Source: Clostridia bacterium (GTDB lineage: Bacteria > Bacillota_A > Clostridia > Christensenellales > Aristaeellaceae). Taken from it: 60,984 nucleotides of DNA. A model generated the notes under the pieces. That model had not been told where the DNA came from and did no database searches. It worked only from the letters and a program-made list of their open reading frames with translations. This document shows positions 44,890 to 53,095 of the stretch, piece after piece. The DNA lies in assembly GCA_017432405.1 (NCBI GenBank), contig JAFRJF010000102.1, positions 1 to 60,984 of the forward strand. The letters run 5' to 3'. How positions within the stretch are numbered: the stretch's first letter is position 1; each line of letters begins with the position of its first letter. Made by a program: the position numbers and the translations under genes.

Positions 44890-46119
44890 ATGCGCAAAAA
44901 CATACTCGCCCTTTTGCTCTCCGCCCTGCTGCTGTGCGTCCCGCTTGCGGGGCGCTGCCAGGAGATCGACCTGTCCCCCGCCCCGTCGCCCGCGCCGGAG
45001 GCCGTCGCCCTCGCGCCCCTTTCCGACGCGCCGCTGCTGGAGGCGCCGCCCATCCACCCGGCCTGCGCGGCGATGCTGCTCGCGGAGGCGGACAGCGGGC
45101 AGGTCATCTTCCAGATGAACGCCGACAGTCCCCGCCCGGTGGCCAGCGTCACCAAGGTGATGACGATCCTGCTGGCGCTGGAGGCCCTGGACGCGGGCCG
45201 CCTGACGCCGGAGCAGCTCGTCACGGTGTCCCAGTCGGCGGCTGGGATGGGCGGCAGCCAGGTGCTGCTGGATGTGAACGAGCGCCAGACGGTGGACACG
45301 CTGCTGCGGTGCATGATCGTGGGCAGCGCCAACGACGCCGCAGTGGCCCTGGCCGAGGCCATGTACGGCAGCGAGGCGCTGTGCGTGGACGCCATGAACC
45401 GCCGGGCCGCCGAGCTGGGCATGGCGGACACCCACTTCGAAAACTGCACCGGCCTGCCTGCCGCGGGCCAGCACACCACCGCCCGGGACGTGGCCGTCAT
45501 GTCCCGCCAGGTGTTCGCCCACCCCCATTACTTCGACCATTCCGCCATCTGGATGGAGGACATCGACCACGGTGACGGCCGGTTGACCCAGCTGGTGAAC
45601 ACCAACAAGCTGCTGCGGCTGTGCGACGGCTGCGACGGCGGCAAGACCGGCTCCACGAAGGAGGCGGGCTACTGCGTCTCAGCCACCGCCCGGCGGGGCG
45701 ACATGCGCCTGGTGGCCGTGGTACTGGGGGCCGACTCCGGCAAGGAGCGCTTCGCCATCGCCCGGGAAATGCTGGAATACGGCTTCGCCAACTACCGCCG
45801 ATATCCCGTGGCCGTCCGGGGCACGAAGGTCCGGGGACAGCTGCCCGTCACCGGCGGCACGGCAGAGGGCGTCGCCCTCGTCCTCGACGGCGACCTGACG
45901 CTGCTGATCCCCCGGGGCGACGAGCAGCGCGTCACCCTGGAGCCCGCCCTGCCCGAAGCCCTGCCCGCCCCCGTCGAAAGGGGCCAGCAGATCGGCCACG
46001 TCCGCGTCCTCGTCGACGGCCGCGAAACCGCCCAGATCCCCGTCGCCGCCGCCGAAGCGGTGGAAGCGAAGGCCGCAGGCTTGAAGCGGATCATCGATCG
46101 GTGGATGTGTAACTACTGA
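44890..46119 (+). CDS. dacF: D-alanyl-D-alanine carboxypeptidase (DacF/PBP5 type)
   Basis: 409 residues. Signal peptide MRKNILALLLSALLLCVPLA, a Pro/Ala-rich linker, then the serine-DD-peptidase motifs: SxxK in RPVASVTKVMTILLALEA, SxN in CMIVGSANDAAVALAEAM, KTG in CDGGKTGSTKEAGYC. A C-terminal beta domain follows from about residue 300. It trims the terminal D-Ala from peptidoglycan stem peptides. GGGAGG precedes the ATG. Its stop codon lies inside a TGATTT hairpin. Confidence 0.95.
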   Translation: MRKNILALLLSALLLCVPLAGRCQEIDLSPAPSPAPEAVALAPLSDAPLLEAPPIHPACAAMLLAEADSGQVIFQMNADSPRPVASVTKVMTILLALEALDAGRLTPEQLVTVSQSAAGMGGSQVLLDVNERQTVDTLLRCMIVGSANDAAVALAEAMYGSEALCVDAMNRRAAELGMADTHFENCTGLPAAGQHTTARDVAVMSRQVFAHPHYFDHSAIWMEDIDHGDGRLTQLVNTNKLLRLCDGCDGGKTGSTKEAGYCVSATARRGDMRLVAVVLGADSGKERFAIAREMLEYGFANYRRYPVAVRGTKVRGQLPVTGGTAEGVALVLDGDLTLLIPRGDEQRVTLEPALPEALPAPVERGQQIGHVRVLVDGRETAQIPVAAAEAVEAKAAGLKRIIDRWMCNY

Positions 46120-46147
46120 TTTGTCGCGGGGCAACAAATCAGTAGTT
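46111..46147. repeat. TGATTT hairpin, copy A, between dacF and sfsA
   Basis: 14-bp perfect arms AACTACTGATTTGT (46111-46124) and its complement (46134-46147). It supplies the TGA of dacF (46117-46119) and, on the other strand, the TGA of sfsA (46139-46141), and may act as a bidirectional terminator. Confidence 0.85.
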
Positions 46148-46837
46148 GTCTATCTCCACCCGCACCGGCGCGTCGATCACGACCTCGCCCGGCCTGGCGG
46201 CGCAATCCATCGCCACAATCTCCACCCCGGCCCTCTGCGCTTCGATCAGCGCTTCGCCGAACTCGGGCTGGGTCTGCCAGTTGGGCCTGAACACACGCGC
46301 GCCCTTCATCTGGATCACCACCAGCAGCACGCAACGCCAGCCCTCGCCCGCCAGACGGGTCAGCCCCCGCACGTGCTTCAGGCCCCTGAGGGTCGGCGCG
46401 TCGGGGAAGCGGGCCACACCGCCATCCTCCAGCGTGCAGCCCTTGACCTCCACGGCCACGGGCCGGCCATCCTGCGCGGCTACAAAGTCAAAGCGGGAAT
46501 CTCCCACGGTCACCTCGGCTTTCAGATCCTCGAGCGCGCCCAACCCGCCCGTCGCGAGCCACTCCCCCGCCGCCCGGTTCGGGGCCATCGAATCCATGTT
46601 GACGTACCGCACGCCGCCCGACACGGGCTTGTCTACGCCGATCAGGTCATACCCCGTCCGGCGCGAAGGATTGCCGCTCTTTTCCAGATACACCGTATAC
46701 CCCGGCACCAGCAGCTCCGCGCAGCGCCCGGTATTCTTCACATGCGCCCTTTCGGCCTTCCCGTCGATCTCCACCTCCGCCACAAAGCGGTTCACGCGGC
46801 GAACAAAAGTCGCCGCGTGAATGTTTTCATATCTCAT
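46139..46837 (-). CDS. sfsA: Sugar fermentation stimulation protein/nuclease SfsA
   Basis: 232 residues. N-terminal RFVAEVEIDGKAERAHVKNT followed by GRCAEL, and the catalytic-like region VEVKGCTLEDGGVARFPDAP, match SfsA, a protein with a restriction-endonuclease-like fold that binds DNA. The start overlaps the cdd stop by four bases (ATGA). Confidence 0.93.
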   Translation of the reverse strand: MRYENIHAATFVRRVNRFVAEVEIDGKAERAHVKNTGRCAELLVPGYTVYLEKSGNPSRRTGYDLIGVDKPVSGGVRYVNMDSMAPNRAAGEWLATGGLGALEDLKAEVTVGDSRFDFVAAQDGRPVAVEVKGCTLEDGGVARFPDAPTLRGLKHVRGLTRLAGEGWRCVLLVVIQMKGARVFRPNWQTQPEFGEALIEAQRAGVEIVAMDCAARPGEVVIDAPVRVEIDNY

Positions 46838-47250
46838 TTCTTATCGCTCCCCGGCTGGATCCACCACTCGGGCGTCAGCGCGCCCAGCGTCGTCTCCCGG
46901 CCGGTCTCGTTGTCCAGCAGCACGCGCACGGCGGAATAGTCGTCGGGCATCAGCTGCACCATCAGCTCCCGGCAGGCCCCGCAGGGCGCGCCGCCGGAGC
47001 CGTCTGGCAACACGGCCAGCACACGGTCGATCTCATGCTCACCGTTGGTGAGCATGTTGAAGATGGCGTTGCGCTCGGCGCAGATGCCCAGCGTGGAGCA
47101 TGTGTCCACGCAGACGCCGGTATAGATCCTGCCCGACCTTGAGCGCACGGCGGCGGAAACTTCGCCGCAGGTCACGTATTCGGACACCCGCCGCGCTGCG
47201 CGCACAGAACGCGCCGCCGCCAGCATCTCAACCCAGATTTCATCCATCAT
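46834..47250 (-). CDS. cdd: Cytidine deaminase
   Basis: 138 residues. The zinc motif is split as CAERNAIFNML (catalytic Glu) and GGAPCGACRELM. It deaminates cytidine/deoxycytidine to uridine. The start could be 47250 or 47247 (ATGATG); GAGGAATGGG is upstream. The gene follows pheT by 23 bp on the same strand. Confidence 0.92.
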   Translation of the reverse strand: MMDEIWVEMLAAARSVRAARRVSEYVTCGEVSAAVRSRSGRIYTGVCVDTCSTLGICAERNAIFNMLTNGEHEIDRVLAVLPDGSGGAPCGACRELMVQLMPDDYSAVRVLLDNETGRETTLGALTPEWWIQPGSDKK

Positions 47251-47272
47251 TTCCCATTCCTCAATCTCGAAG

Positions 47273-49666
47273 CTACGCCCTCAGCTCTGCTCCAAAATCC
47301 TTCTCCAGCGCCTTCAGCACCTTCTCCATCGCGGCGTTGATCTCCTCGTCGGTCAGGGTGCGGTCCGGCGCGCGCAGGGTGATGGCGAAGGCCACGGACT
47401 TGCGCGTCGCGCCCAGCTTCTCGCCCCGGTAGATGTCGAACAGCTTCGCGTCCTCCAGCAGCTTTCCGGCGGCGGCGCGAATGGCGTCCAGCATGGTGCC
47501 CGCGCCCACGGCCTCGTCCACCACCACGGCGATGTCGCGGCTGACGGCGGGGAACTTGGGCAGGGGCCTGATGCCGTAGAAGTCCTTCTCCAGGGGCCTC
47601 AGGGCGTCCAGGTCCACCTCGGCCACGACCACCCGGCCCTTGATGTCGAAGGCCTCGGCCACGTCGGGATGGATCTCGCCCAGGGCGGCCAGCCGGGTGT
47701 CGCCCACGGCCATGATCGCCTTTCTGCCGGGATGGTAGTAGCCGTCCCCGCCGGCGGCGATGGACGCGGTCACGCCGAACTTGGCCAGCAGCCAGGTCAC
47801 GATGTTCTTGACAGTATAGAAGTCCACGCCCTCGCCGTAGGCGGCGATGCACAGCGCGGCCTTCTCCGCGGGCAGCTCGCCGGCCTTCTCCGCGGGCACG
47901 AACACCTTGCTCAGCTCAAACAGCATGCCGCCGGGAATGTTCCGGTTCAGGTTCGCGGCCACGGTGTTCAGCATGCTGGGCACCAGCGTAGTGCGCATGA
48001 CCGACGTATCCTCGCCCAGCGGATTGCGCAGCTTCACCACATTCCGCCGGGGGTCGTTTTCCGCCAGGCCCAGCATGTCCAGCCAGCGGGGGCTGATGAA
48101 GGAATAGTTCAGTATCTCGTATAGGCCCATGCCCACCAGCGCGTCCTTGACCCGGTTATTGAACACGGTCTTTTCGTCCTGCCGGCCAGCCATCGTGGTG
48201 GCGTTCATCAGCGTGGAGGGGATGTGGTCGTAGCCGTACATCCGCAGCACCTCCTCGGAGATGTCGGCCTCGCCCTCCATGTCCTGGCGGAAGGCGGGCA
48301 CCTCGCAGTGCAGCGAATCTCCGGCCACGGTGGTGTCGATGTACAGACGGTTCAGTATGTCCTCCATGGCCTCGCCGGGGACGTCCACACCGATGCGGCG
48401 GCAGATGCGGCTGACGGAGGCCTCGATCTCGACGGGTTCCTTCGGGTTCGGATAGTTGTCGTAGCAGCCCGGAACCACCCTGCCGCACTCCAGCATGTTC
48501 ACCAGCATGCAGGCCCGCTCCAGCGCCTCCATGGCGGTGGCGGGGCAGACGCCCTTCTCAAAGCGACCCGAGGACTCGGTGCGGATGCCCAGCTTGCGGG
48601 CGGTGACCCGGTTGTTGGCCCGCTCGAAGGCGGCGCACTCGAACAACACGGAGGCGGTGTCGTTCACGATCTCGCTCTCCTCGCCGCCCATGATGCCCGC
48701 CAGGCCCGTGGCGTTCTCTTTATCGGCGATGACCAGCATCGTCTCGTCCAGCTGGTGCGTCTTGCCGTCCAGCGTGGTCAGGGTCTCGCCGGGATTGGCG
48801 CGGCGCACGACGATGGTCTGGTCCTTGACCTTGGACAGGTCGAAGGCGTGCATCGGGTGGCCGGTCTCCAGCATCACGAAGTTGGTGATGTCCACGATGT
48901 TGTTGATGGGCCGGATACCCGCGCCGTACAGGTATTCCCGCATCCACATCGGGCTGGGGCCGATCTTCACGTCGGCGATGACCCTGGCGCAGTAACGGGG
49001 GCAGAGTTCCTCGTCCCGGACCTCCACCTTCGCGTAGTCGCCGAAGGTGCCGGATCCGTTCTCCTCCACGGCGATCTCGGGCATCACGAAGTGCTCCTCC
49101 AGCACCGCGCTGGATTCACGGGCCAGCCCCCACACGCTCAGGCAGTCGGGCCGGTTGGCCAGGATCTCAAAGTCGACGATGTCGTCGCCCAGGCCGAAGA
49201 CCGCCTTCACGTCGGTGCCGGGCTTCACGTCCTCGGTGATCTCGATGATGCCTGCGTCCCCGATGTGGGGATACAGCCCCGCGGGCACGTCCAGCTCGGG
49301 CCCGGAGCACAGCATGCCCATGGACACCTCGCCGCGCATCTTGCCCTTCTTGATCTTCACCCCGCCCGGCAGGTGCGCGCCGTCCAGCGCCACCGCCACG
49401 TTCATCTCCGCGTGGACGTTGGGCGCGCCGCAGACGATCTGCAGCGGCTCCTCGCCGCCCACGTCCACCGTGCAGATGTGCAGGTGGTCGGAATTGGGGT
49501 GGTCCACGCAGGTCAGCACCCTGCCCACGACCACCTTGTCAAACTGTTCGCCGGTCTTTTCCACGCCCTCCACGGCCGTGCCGGTCATCACCATCCGCGA
49601 GGCGTATTCCTCCGCGGGCATATTTATGTCAACATACTCCTTGAGCCACTTCATGGGCACCTTCAT
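47273..49666 (-). CDS. pheT: Phenylalanine-tRNA ligase beta subunit
   Basis: 797 residues, full length. EMAP/OB tRNA-binding domain at the start (VGRVLTCVDHPNSDHLHICT), B3/B4 editing region (RPINNIVDITNFVMLETGHP), the B5 domain, and the C-terminal FDX-ACB domain (YGIRPLPKFPAVSRDIAVVV). Works as an alpha2beta2 enzyme with PheS. Under T-box control through the pheS leader. Confidence 0.97.
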   Translation of the reverse strand: MKVPMKWLKEYVDINMPAEEYASRMVMTGTAVEGVEKTGEQFDKVVVGRVLTCVDHPNSDHLHICTVDVGGEEPLQIVCGAPNVHAEMNVAVALDGAHLPGGVKIKKGKMRGEVSMGMLCSGPELDVPAGLYPHIGDAGIIEITEDVKPGTDVKAVFGLGDDIVDFEILANRPDCLSVWGLARESSAVLEEHFVMPEIAVEENGSGTFGDYAKVEVRDEELCPRYCARVIADVKIGPSPMWMREYLYGAGIRPINNIVDITNFVMLETGHPMHAFDLSKVKDQTIVVRRANPGETLTTLDGKTHQLDETMLVIADKENATGLAGIMGGEESEIVNDTASVLFECAAFERANNRVTARKLGIRTESSGRFEKGVCPATAMEALERACMLVNMLECGRVVPGCYDNYPNPKEPVEIEASVSRICRRIGVDVPGEAMEDILNRLYIDTTVAGDSLHCEVPAFRQDMEGEADISEEVLRMYGYDHIPSTLMNATTMAGRQDEKTVFNNRVKDALVGMGLYEILNYSFISPRWLDMLGLAENDPRRNVVKLRNPLGEDTSVMRTTLVPSMLNTVAANLNRNIPGGMLFELSKVFVPAEKAGELPAEKAALCIAAYGEGVDFYTVKNIVTWLLAKFGVTASIAAGGDGYYHPGRKAIMAVGDTRLAALGEIHPDVAEAFDIKGRVVVAEVDLDALRPLEKDFYGIRPLPKFPAVSRDIAVVVDEAVGAGTMLDAIRAAAGKLLEDAKLFDIYRGEKLGATRKSVAFAITLRAPDRTLTDEEINAAMEKVLKALEKDFGAELRA

Positions 49667-49705
49667 ATAGCATATCCTCCGTTTCTGGTTGAGGGAGTTC
49701 TTCCC

Positions 49706-50728
49706 TTACCTGTACTGTGTCAGGAACCTGAGGTCGTTTTCATAGAGGTACCTGAGGTTCGGAATGTTGTACTTCAAGAGCGTCATCCGCTCAACGCCCA
49801 TGCCGAAGGCGAAGCCGGAGTACTTCTGCGGGTCGATGCCGCACATTTCCAGCACGTGGGGGTTGACCATGCCCGCGCCGAGCACCTCGATCCAGCCGGT
49901 GCCCTTGCACATGCGGCAGCCCGCGCCCTTGCAGTTCGCGCAGGTCAGGTCCACCTCGGCGGAGGGCTCGGTGAAGGGGAAGAAGCTGGGGCGGAAGCGG
50001 GTCTGTATGCCCTCGCCGAACATCTGGCGGGCGAACTCGTCCAGCGTGCCCTTCAGATCGCCCATGGTGATGTTCTCGTCGATCACCAGGCCCTCCATCT
50101 GGTGGAAGACCGGGCTGTGGGTGGCGTCGGCCTCGTCGGCGCGGTACACCCGGCCGGGGCAGATCACGCGGATGGGCGGCTTGCGGGTGGTCATGATGCG
50201 GGCCTGCACCGGGGAGGTGTGGGTGCGCAGCACGATGTTGTCGTCGATGTAGAAGGTGTCCTGGGCGTCCCTCGCGGGATGATTCTTCGGGATGTTCAGC
50301 AGCTCGAAGTTGTAGTGGTCGAACTCCACCTCGGGGCCCTCCACGACCTCATAGCCCATGCCCACGAACACGTCCACCATCTTCCTGAGGGCGATGTTCA
50401 TCGGGTGCAGCGAGCCTGCGCTGCGCTCGGGGCCGGGCAGCGTCACGTCGATGGTCTCAGCGGCCAGCCGCGCGGCCTTCTCCTTTTCCGCCAGCAGCTT
50501 TTCCCGGGCCTCCAGCTGCTGCTCCAGCGCGGCGCGGACCTCGTTGACCATCTGGCCCATCTTCGGCCGCTCCTCCGGCGGCAGCTTGCCCATGCCGCGC
50601 AGCAGCGCCGTCAGCTCGCCCTTCTTGCCCAGCGCCGCCACGCGAATCTGTTCCAGCGCGCCGGTGGCCCCGGCGGCCTCGATGTTCTTCATCACGCGCT
50701 CGCGCATCTCACGAAGCATTTTTTCCAT
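49706..50728 (-). CDS. pheS: Phenylalanine-tRNA ligase alpha subunit
   Basis: 340 residues. N-terminal coiled coil (about residues 1-85), then class II motifs: RTHTSPVQARIM, motif 2 CPGRVYRADEADATHSPVFH and motif 3 FAFGMGVERMTLLKYNI. Charges tRNA-Phe with PheT, 39 bp downstream. A T-box leader precedes it. Confidence 0.97.
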   Translation of the reverse strand: MEKMLREMRERVMKNIEAAGATGALEQIRVAALGKKGELTALLRGMGKLPPEERPKMGQMVNEVRAALEQQLEAREKLLAEKEKAARLAAETIDVTLPGPERSAGSLHPMNIALRKMVDVFVGMGYEVVEGPEVEFDHYNFELLNIPKNHPARDAQDTFYIDDNIVLRTHTSPVQARIMTTRKPPIRVICPGRVYRADEADATHSPVFHQMEGLVIDENITMGDLKGTLDEFARQMFGEGIQTRFRPSFFPFTEPSAEVDLTCANCKGAGCRMCKGTGWIEVLGAGMVNPHVLEMCGIDPQKYSGFAFGMGVERMTLLKYNIPNLRYLYENDLRFLTQYR

Positions 50729-51011
50729 AAGTCACATGATCTCCCTTCTCGTTCTGTGGGACATAAAAAAAGCGCCCCTCATCCGGGGCGAAGCGCATAC
50801 GCGCCCCGCGGTACCACCCACGTTTGCCGCGAAAAAGCGGCCTCTCATCGTGATAACGGGGATGAATCCGTCCGCGCCTAATGGAAATAATCGTTCAGCG
50901 CGAAAGCTCCGGAGTGAACTTCGCCCCCGCCCGCGTCCGCCGTGCTTTCAGCCCCGGCACGGCTCTCTTTCGGAGTGGAAAGGGGGTTACTCTCTCCATC
51001 ACAGCCAAATC
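50729..51011 (-). ncRNA. T-box leader of pheST
   Basis: The T-box core, read on the minus strand as GGGTGGTACCGCG, lies at 50807-50819. It is followed by an intrinsic terminator (stem CGCCCC/GGGGCG at 50773-50790) and a TTTTTTT run (50764-50770). A TTC triplet at 50916-50918 in AAGTTCACTCC fits a phenylalanine specifier. Uncharged tRNA-Phe should pair and prevent termination. Confidence 0.93.
50764..50790 (-). terminator. T-box attenuator terminator
   Basis: GC-only 6-bp stem with 6-nt loop, extended by neighbouring pairs, followed by seven T on the minus strand. Confidence 0.9.
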
Positions 51012-51017
51012 AAAGTC

Positions 51018-51046
51018 ATTTTAGCACAACGAATGAGGAAATACAA
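51018..51046 (-). promoter_or_regulatory. Promoter of the pheST operon
   Basis: On the minus strand TTGTAT (51041-51046), 17 bp, TAAAAT (51018-51023) with extended -10 TGC. Confidence 0.75.
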
Positions 51047-51120
51047 CGGGTTTAATGAGGTTTTTACGTTGCGGGACCGCTCGGGATGAGTCAGGCAAAC
51101 CGTCCCTGTGACTTGTATGA

Positions 51121-51198
51121 CGCTTCTTAACCATCGTCAGGAAGAAATACGATCCTGATGACGACGACGAGGGTGAAGACGAGGAAGACGACTATTGA
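51121..51198 (+). pseudogene. Possible 3' remnant of a gene with acidic tail
   Basis: A frame without a start codon reads VRKKYDPDDDDEGEDEEDDY and ends with TGA at 51196-51198, 12 bp ahead of a strong plus-strand terminator. The rest of the gene is not present upstream. It may equally be chance. Confidence 0.3.
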
Positions 51199-51210
51199 TC
51201 CCTCCGAAAC

Positions 51211-51259
51211 GCGGGGGCGGGCCTTTTGTACCGGCACAAAGGGCCCGTCCCCGCTTTTT
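51211..51259 (+). terminator. Intrinsic terminator downstream of the ABC operon
   Basis: GCGGGGGCGGGCC pairs with GGGCCCGTCCCCGC with one bulge; TTTTT (51255-51259) follows on the plus strand. It may also stop the ABC operon arriving from the other side. Confidence 0.8.
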
Positions 51260-51264
51260 ATGCG

Positions 51265-53091
51265 TCACGCCCCCTCAAACTGGCTGCGGTATAGCTCCGC
51301 GTAGAAGCCGCCCTTTTCCAGCAGCGAAGCGTGGTCGCCCTGCTCGACGATCCGGCCGTCGCGCATGACCAGTATCACGTCCGCCTCCCGGATGGTGGAC
51401 AGACGGTGGGCCACGATGAAGGACGTCCGACCCTTCATCATCCTCGCGAAGGCGGACTGAATCTTCAATTCCGTGCGGGTGTCGATGGAGGACGTCGCCT
51501 CGTCCAGTATCAGCATCGGTGGCAGGGAGAGGCTGTCGCTCTCCCCCGCCATTCCTGTTCCCTTGACCCTGCGTGCCTCTTCTCCCCGCCCCAGCATCAC
51601 GCGGCTGATGCACAGCAGCTGCTTCTGGCCCTGGGACAGCAGGCCCCCGTCCTCGCCGATGACGGTGTCGTAGCCCTCGGGCAGGCGGGTGATGAAGCTG
51701 TGGGCGTGGGCGGCCCTGGCAGCGGCCTCGACCTGGGCCATGGACGCGTCGGGGTTGCCCATGGCGATGTTCTCCCAAATCGTCCCCGCCTTCAGCCAGG
51801 TCTCCTGCAACACCATGCCGTAAGCCGCGCGCAGGCTGCCGCGCGGCACCTTTTTTGTGTCGCGCCCGTCCACCGAGATCACGCCGCCCTGGGGCTCGTA
51901 GAAGCGCATCAGCAGGTTGATCAGCGTAGTCTTGCCGCAGCCGGTGGGGCCGACGATGGCCACCCGCTGGCCGGGCTTCACCGACAGGTTGAAATCCCGG
52001 ATCAGCGGCCTTTCAGGGACATAGGAGAAGTCCACGCCCTGCCAGTCCACCGCGCCCTTCACGTCTGCAAGCGGCGCGGCATTGGGATCGTCGGGGGGCT
52101 CGGCGGGGGCCTCGATCAGCTCGAACAGCCGCGCGGCGCAGGCCACGGCGTTCTGCAGCTCGGTCACCACGCCGGATATTTCGTTGAAGGGCTTGGTGTA
52201 CTGGTTGGCGTAGCTCAAAAACGCCGTCAGCGTGCCCACGGTCATGCCCGCCCCGGACAGCGCCGCCAGCGCCCCGGTGAGCGCCACCAGCGCGTACACC
52301 ACCGAGTTCACGAACCGGGTGCAGGGGTTGGTCAGGGACGAATAGAACGTGGCCTTCAGAGAGCAATCCCGCAGGCGCGCATTGATGCCGTCGAAGGTCG
52401 CCGTTTCGGCCGCCTCCCGGCCATAGGCCTGCACCACCTTCAGGTTGCCGATGCGCTCGTCGATGAAGGCGGTCTGCTCGCCCCGTGCCTCGGACTGGGC
52501 CTGGAACATGGCATAGGTGCGCCTCGCGATGAAACGGGCCACGAACAGCGACAGCGGCGTCACGCCCACCACCACCAGCGCGATGGGCACATTCTGGGTG
52601 AACATGAACGCCAGCGTCATCAGCATCGTCAGCACCCCGGAGAACAGCTGGGTAAAGCCCATCAGCAGCCCGTCGGCCAATTGGTCGGCGTCGGCGATGA
52701 CCCGGCTTACCGTCTCGCCGGTGGGACGGGCGTCGAGGGTGGCCAGTGGCAAGTGGTTGATGTGGTCCAGCGCCTCCTCACGCAGGTTCCGCACCACGTC
52801 GAAGGTCACCCGGTTGTTGACGACGTTCATCGCCCAGGTCGCCAGCGCCGTGACCGCCACGCAGACGCCGATGCGCCAGAGCAGCGGCCAGATCACATCA
52901 AAGCGCACCGTCCCGGTCCCGACGATGCCGTCGATGGCCCGACCCACCAGAATCGGCACCACCAGTGTCAGCACCACCGACACCGCCGAAAGCCCCAGCG
53001 ACAGCAGCACCAACCAGCGGTACCTGCCGATGCGGCGAAGGACCTTCTTCAATGTGGCGGACTGGTTATTGGAGGAAGTATTTTTACTCAT
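51265..53091 (-). CDS. ABC exporter half-transporter, catalytic-site subunit
   Basis: 608 residues from MSKNTSSNNQSATLKKVLRR. Six transmembrane helices (residues about 30-320), then the ATPase: Walker A VAIVGPTGCGKTTLINLL, signature LLSQGQKQLLC, Walker B MLILDEATSSID with the catalytic Glu, and H-loop FIVAHRLST. Between signature and Walker B there are about 20 extra residues (about 500-521, GEEARRVKGTGMAGESDS), encoded by sequence that matches an intergenic repeat. The first gene of the pair ends 5 bp before this start. Exports drugs, lipids or peptides; substrate unknown. Confidence 0.93.
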   Translation of the reverse strand: MSKNTSSNNQSATLKKVLRRIGRYRWLVLLSLGLSAVSVVLTLVVPILVGRAIDGIVGTGTVRFDVIWPLLWRIGVCVAVTALATWAMNVVNNRVTFDVVRNLREEALDHINHLPLATLDARPTGETVSRVIADADQLADGLLMGFTQLFSGVLTMLMTLAFMFTQNVPIALVVVGVTPLSLFVARFIARRTYAMFQAQSEARGEQTAFIDERIGNLKVVQAYGREAAETATFDGINARLRDCSLKATFYSSLTNPCTRFVNSVVYALVALTGALAALSGAGMTVGTLTAFLSYANQYTKPFNEISGVVTELQNAVACAARLFELIEAPAEPPDDPNAAPLADVKGAVDWQGVDFSYVPERPLIRDFNLSVKPGQRVAIVGPTGCGKTTLINLLMRFYEPQGGVISVDGRDTKKVPRGSLRAAYGMVLQETWLKAGTIWENIAMGNPDASMAQVEAAARAAHAHSFITRLPEGYDTVIGEDGGLLSQGQKQLLCISRVMLGRGEEARRVKGTGMAGESDSLSLPPMLILDEATSSIDTRTELKIQSAFARMMKGRTSFIVAHRLSTIREADVILVMRDGRIVEQGDHASLLEKGGFYAELYRSQFEGA

Positions 53092-53095
53092 AGTG

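Noticed and set aside
44823..45570. Two minus-strand frames opposite dacF
   Set aside because: Shadows of a gene with complete SxxK, SxN and KTG motifs.
48224..50881. 885-codon plus-strand frame over pheT, pheS and the T-box
   Set aside because: Antisense shadow; its composition (His, Gln, Arg, Val rich) is typical of such frames.
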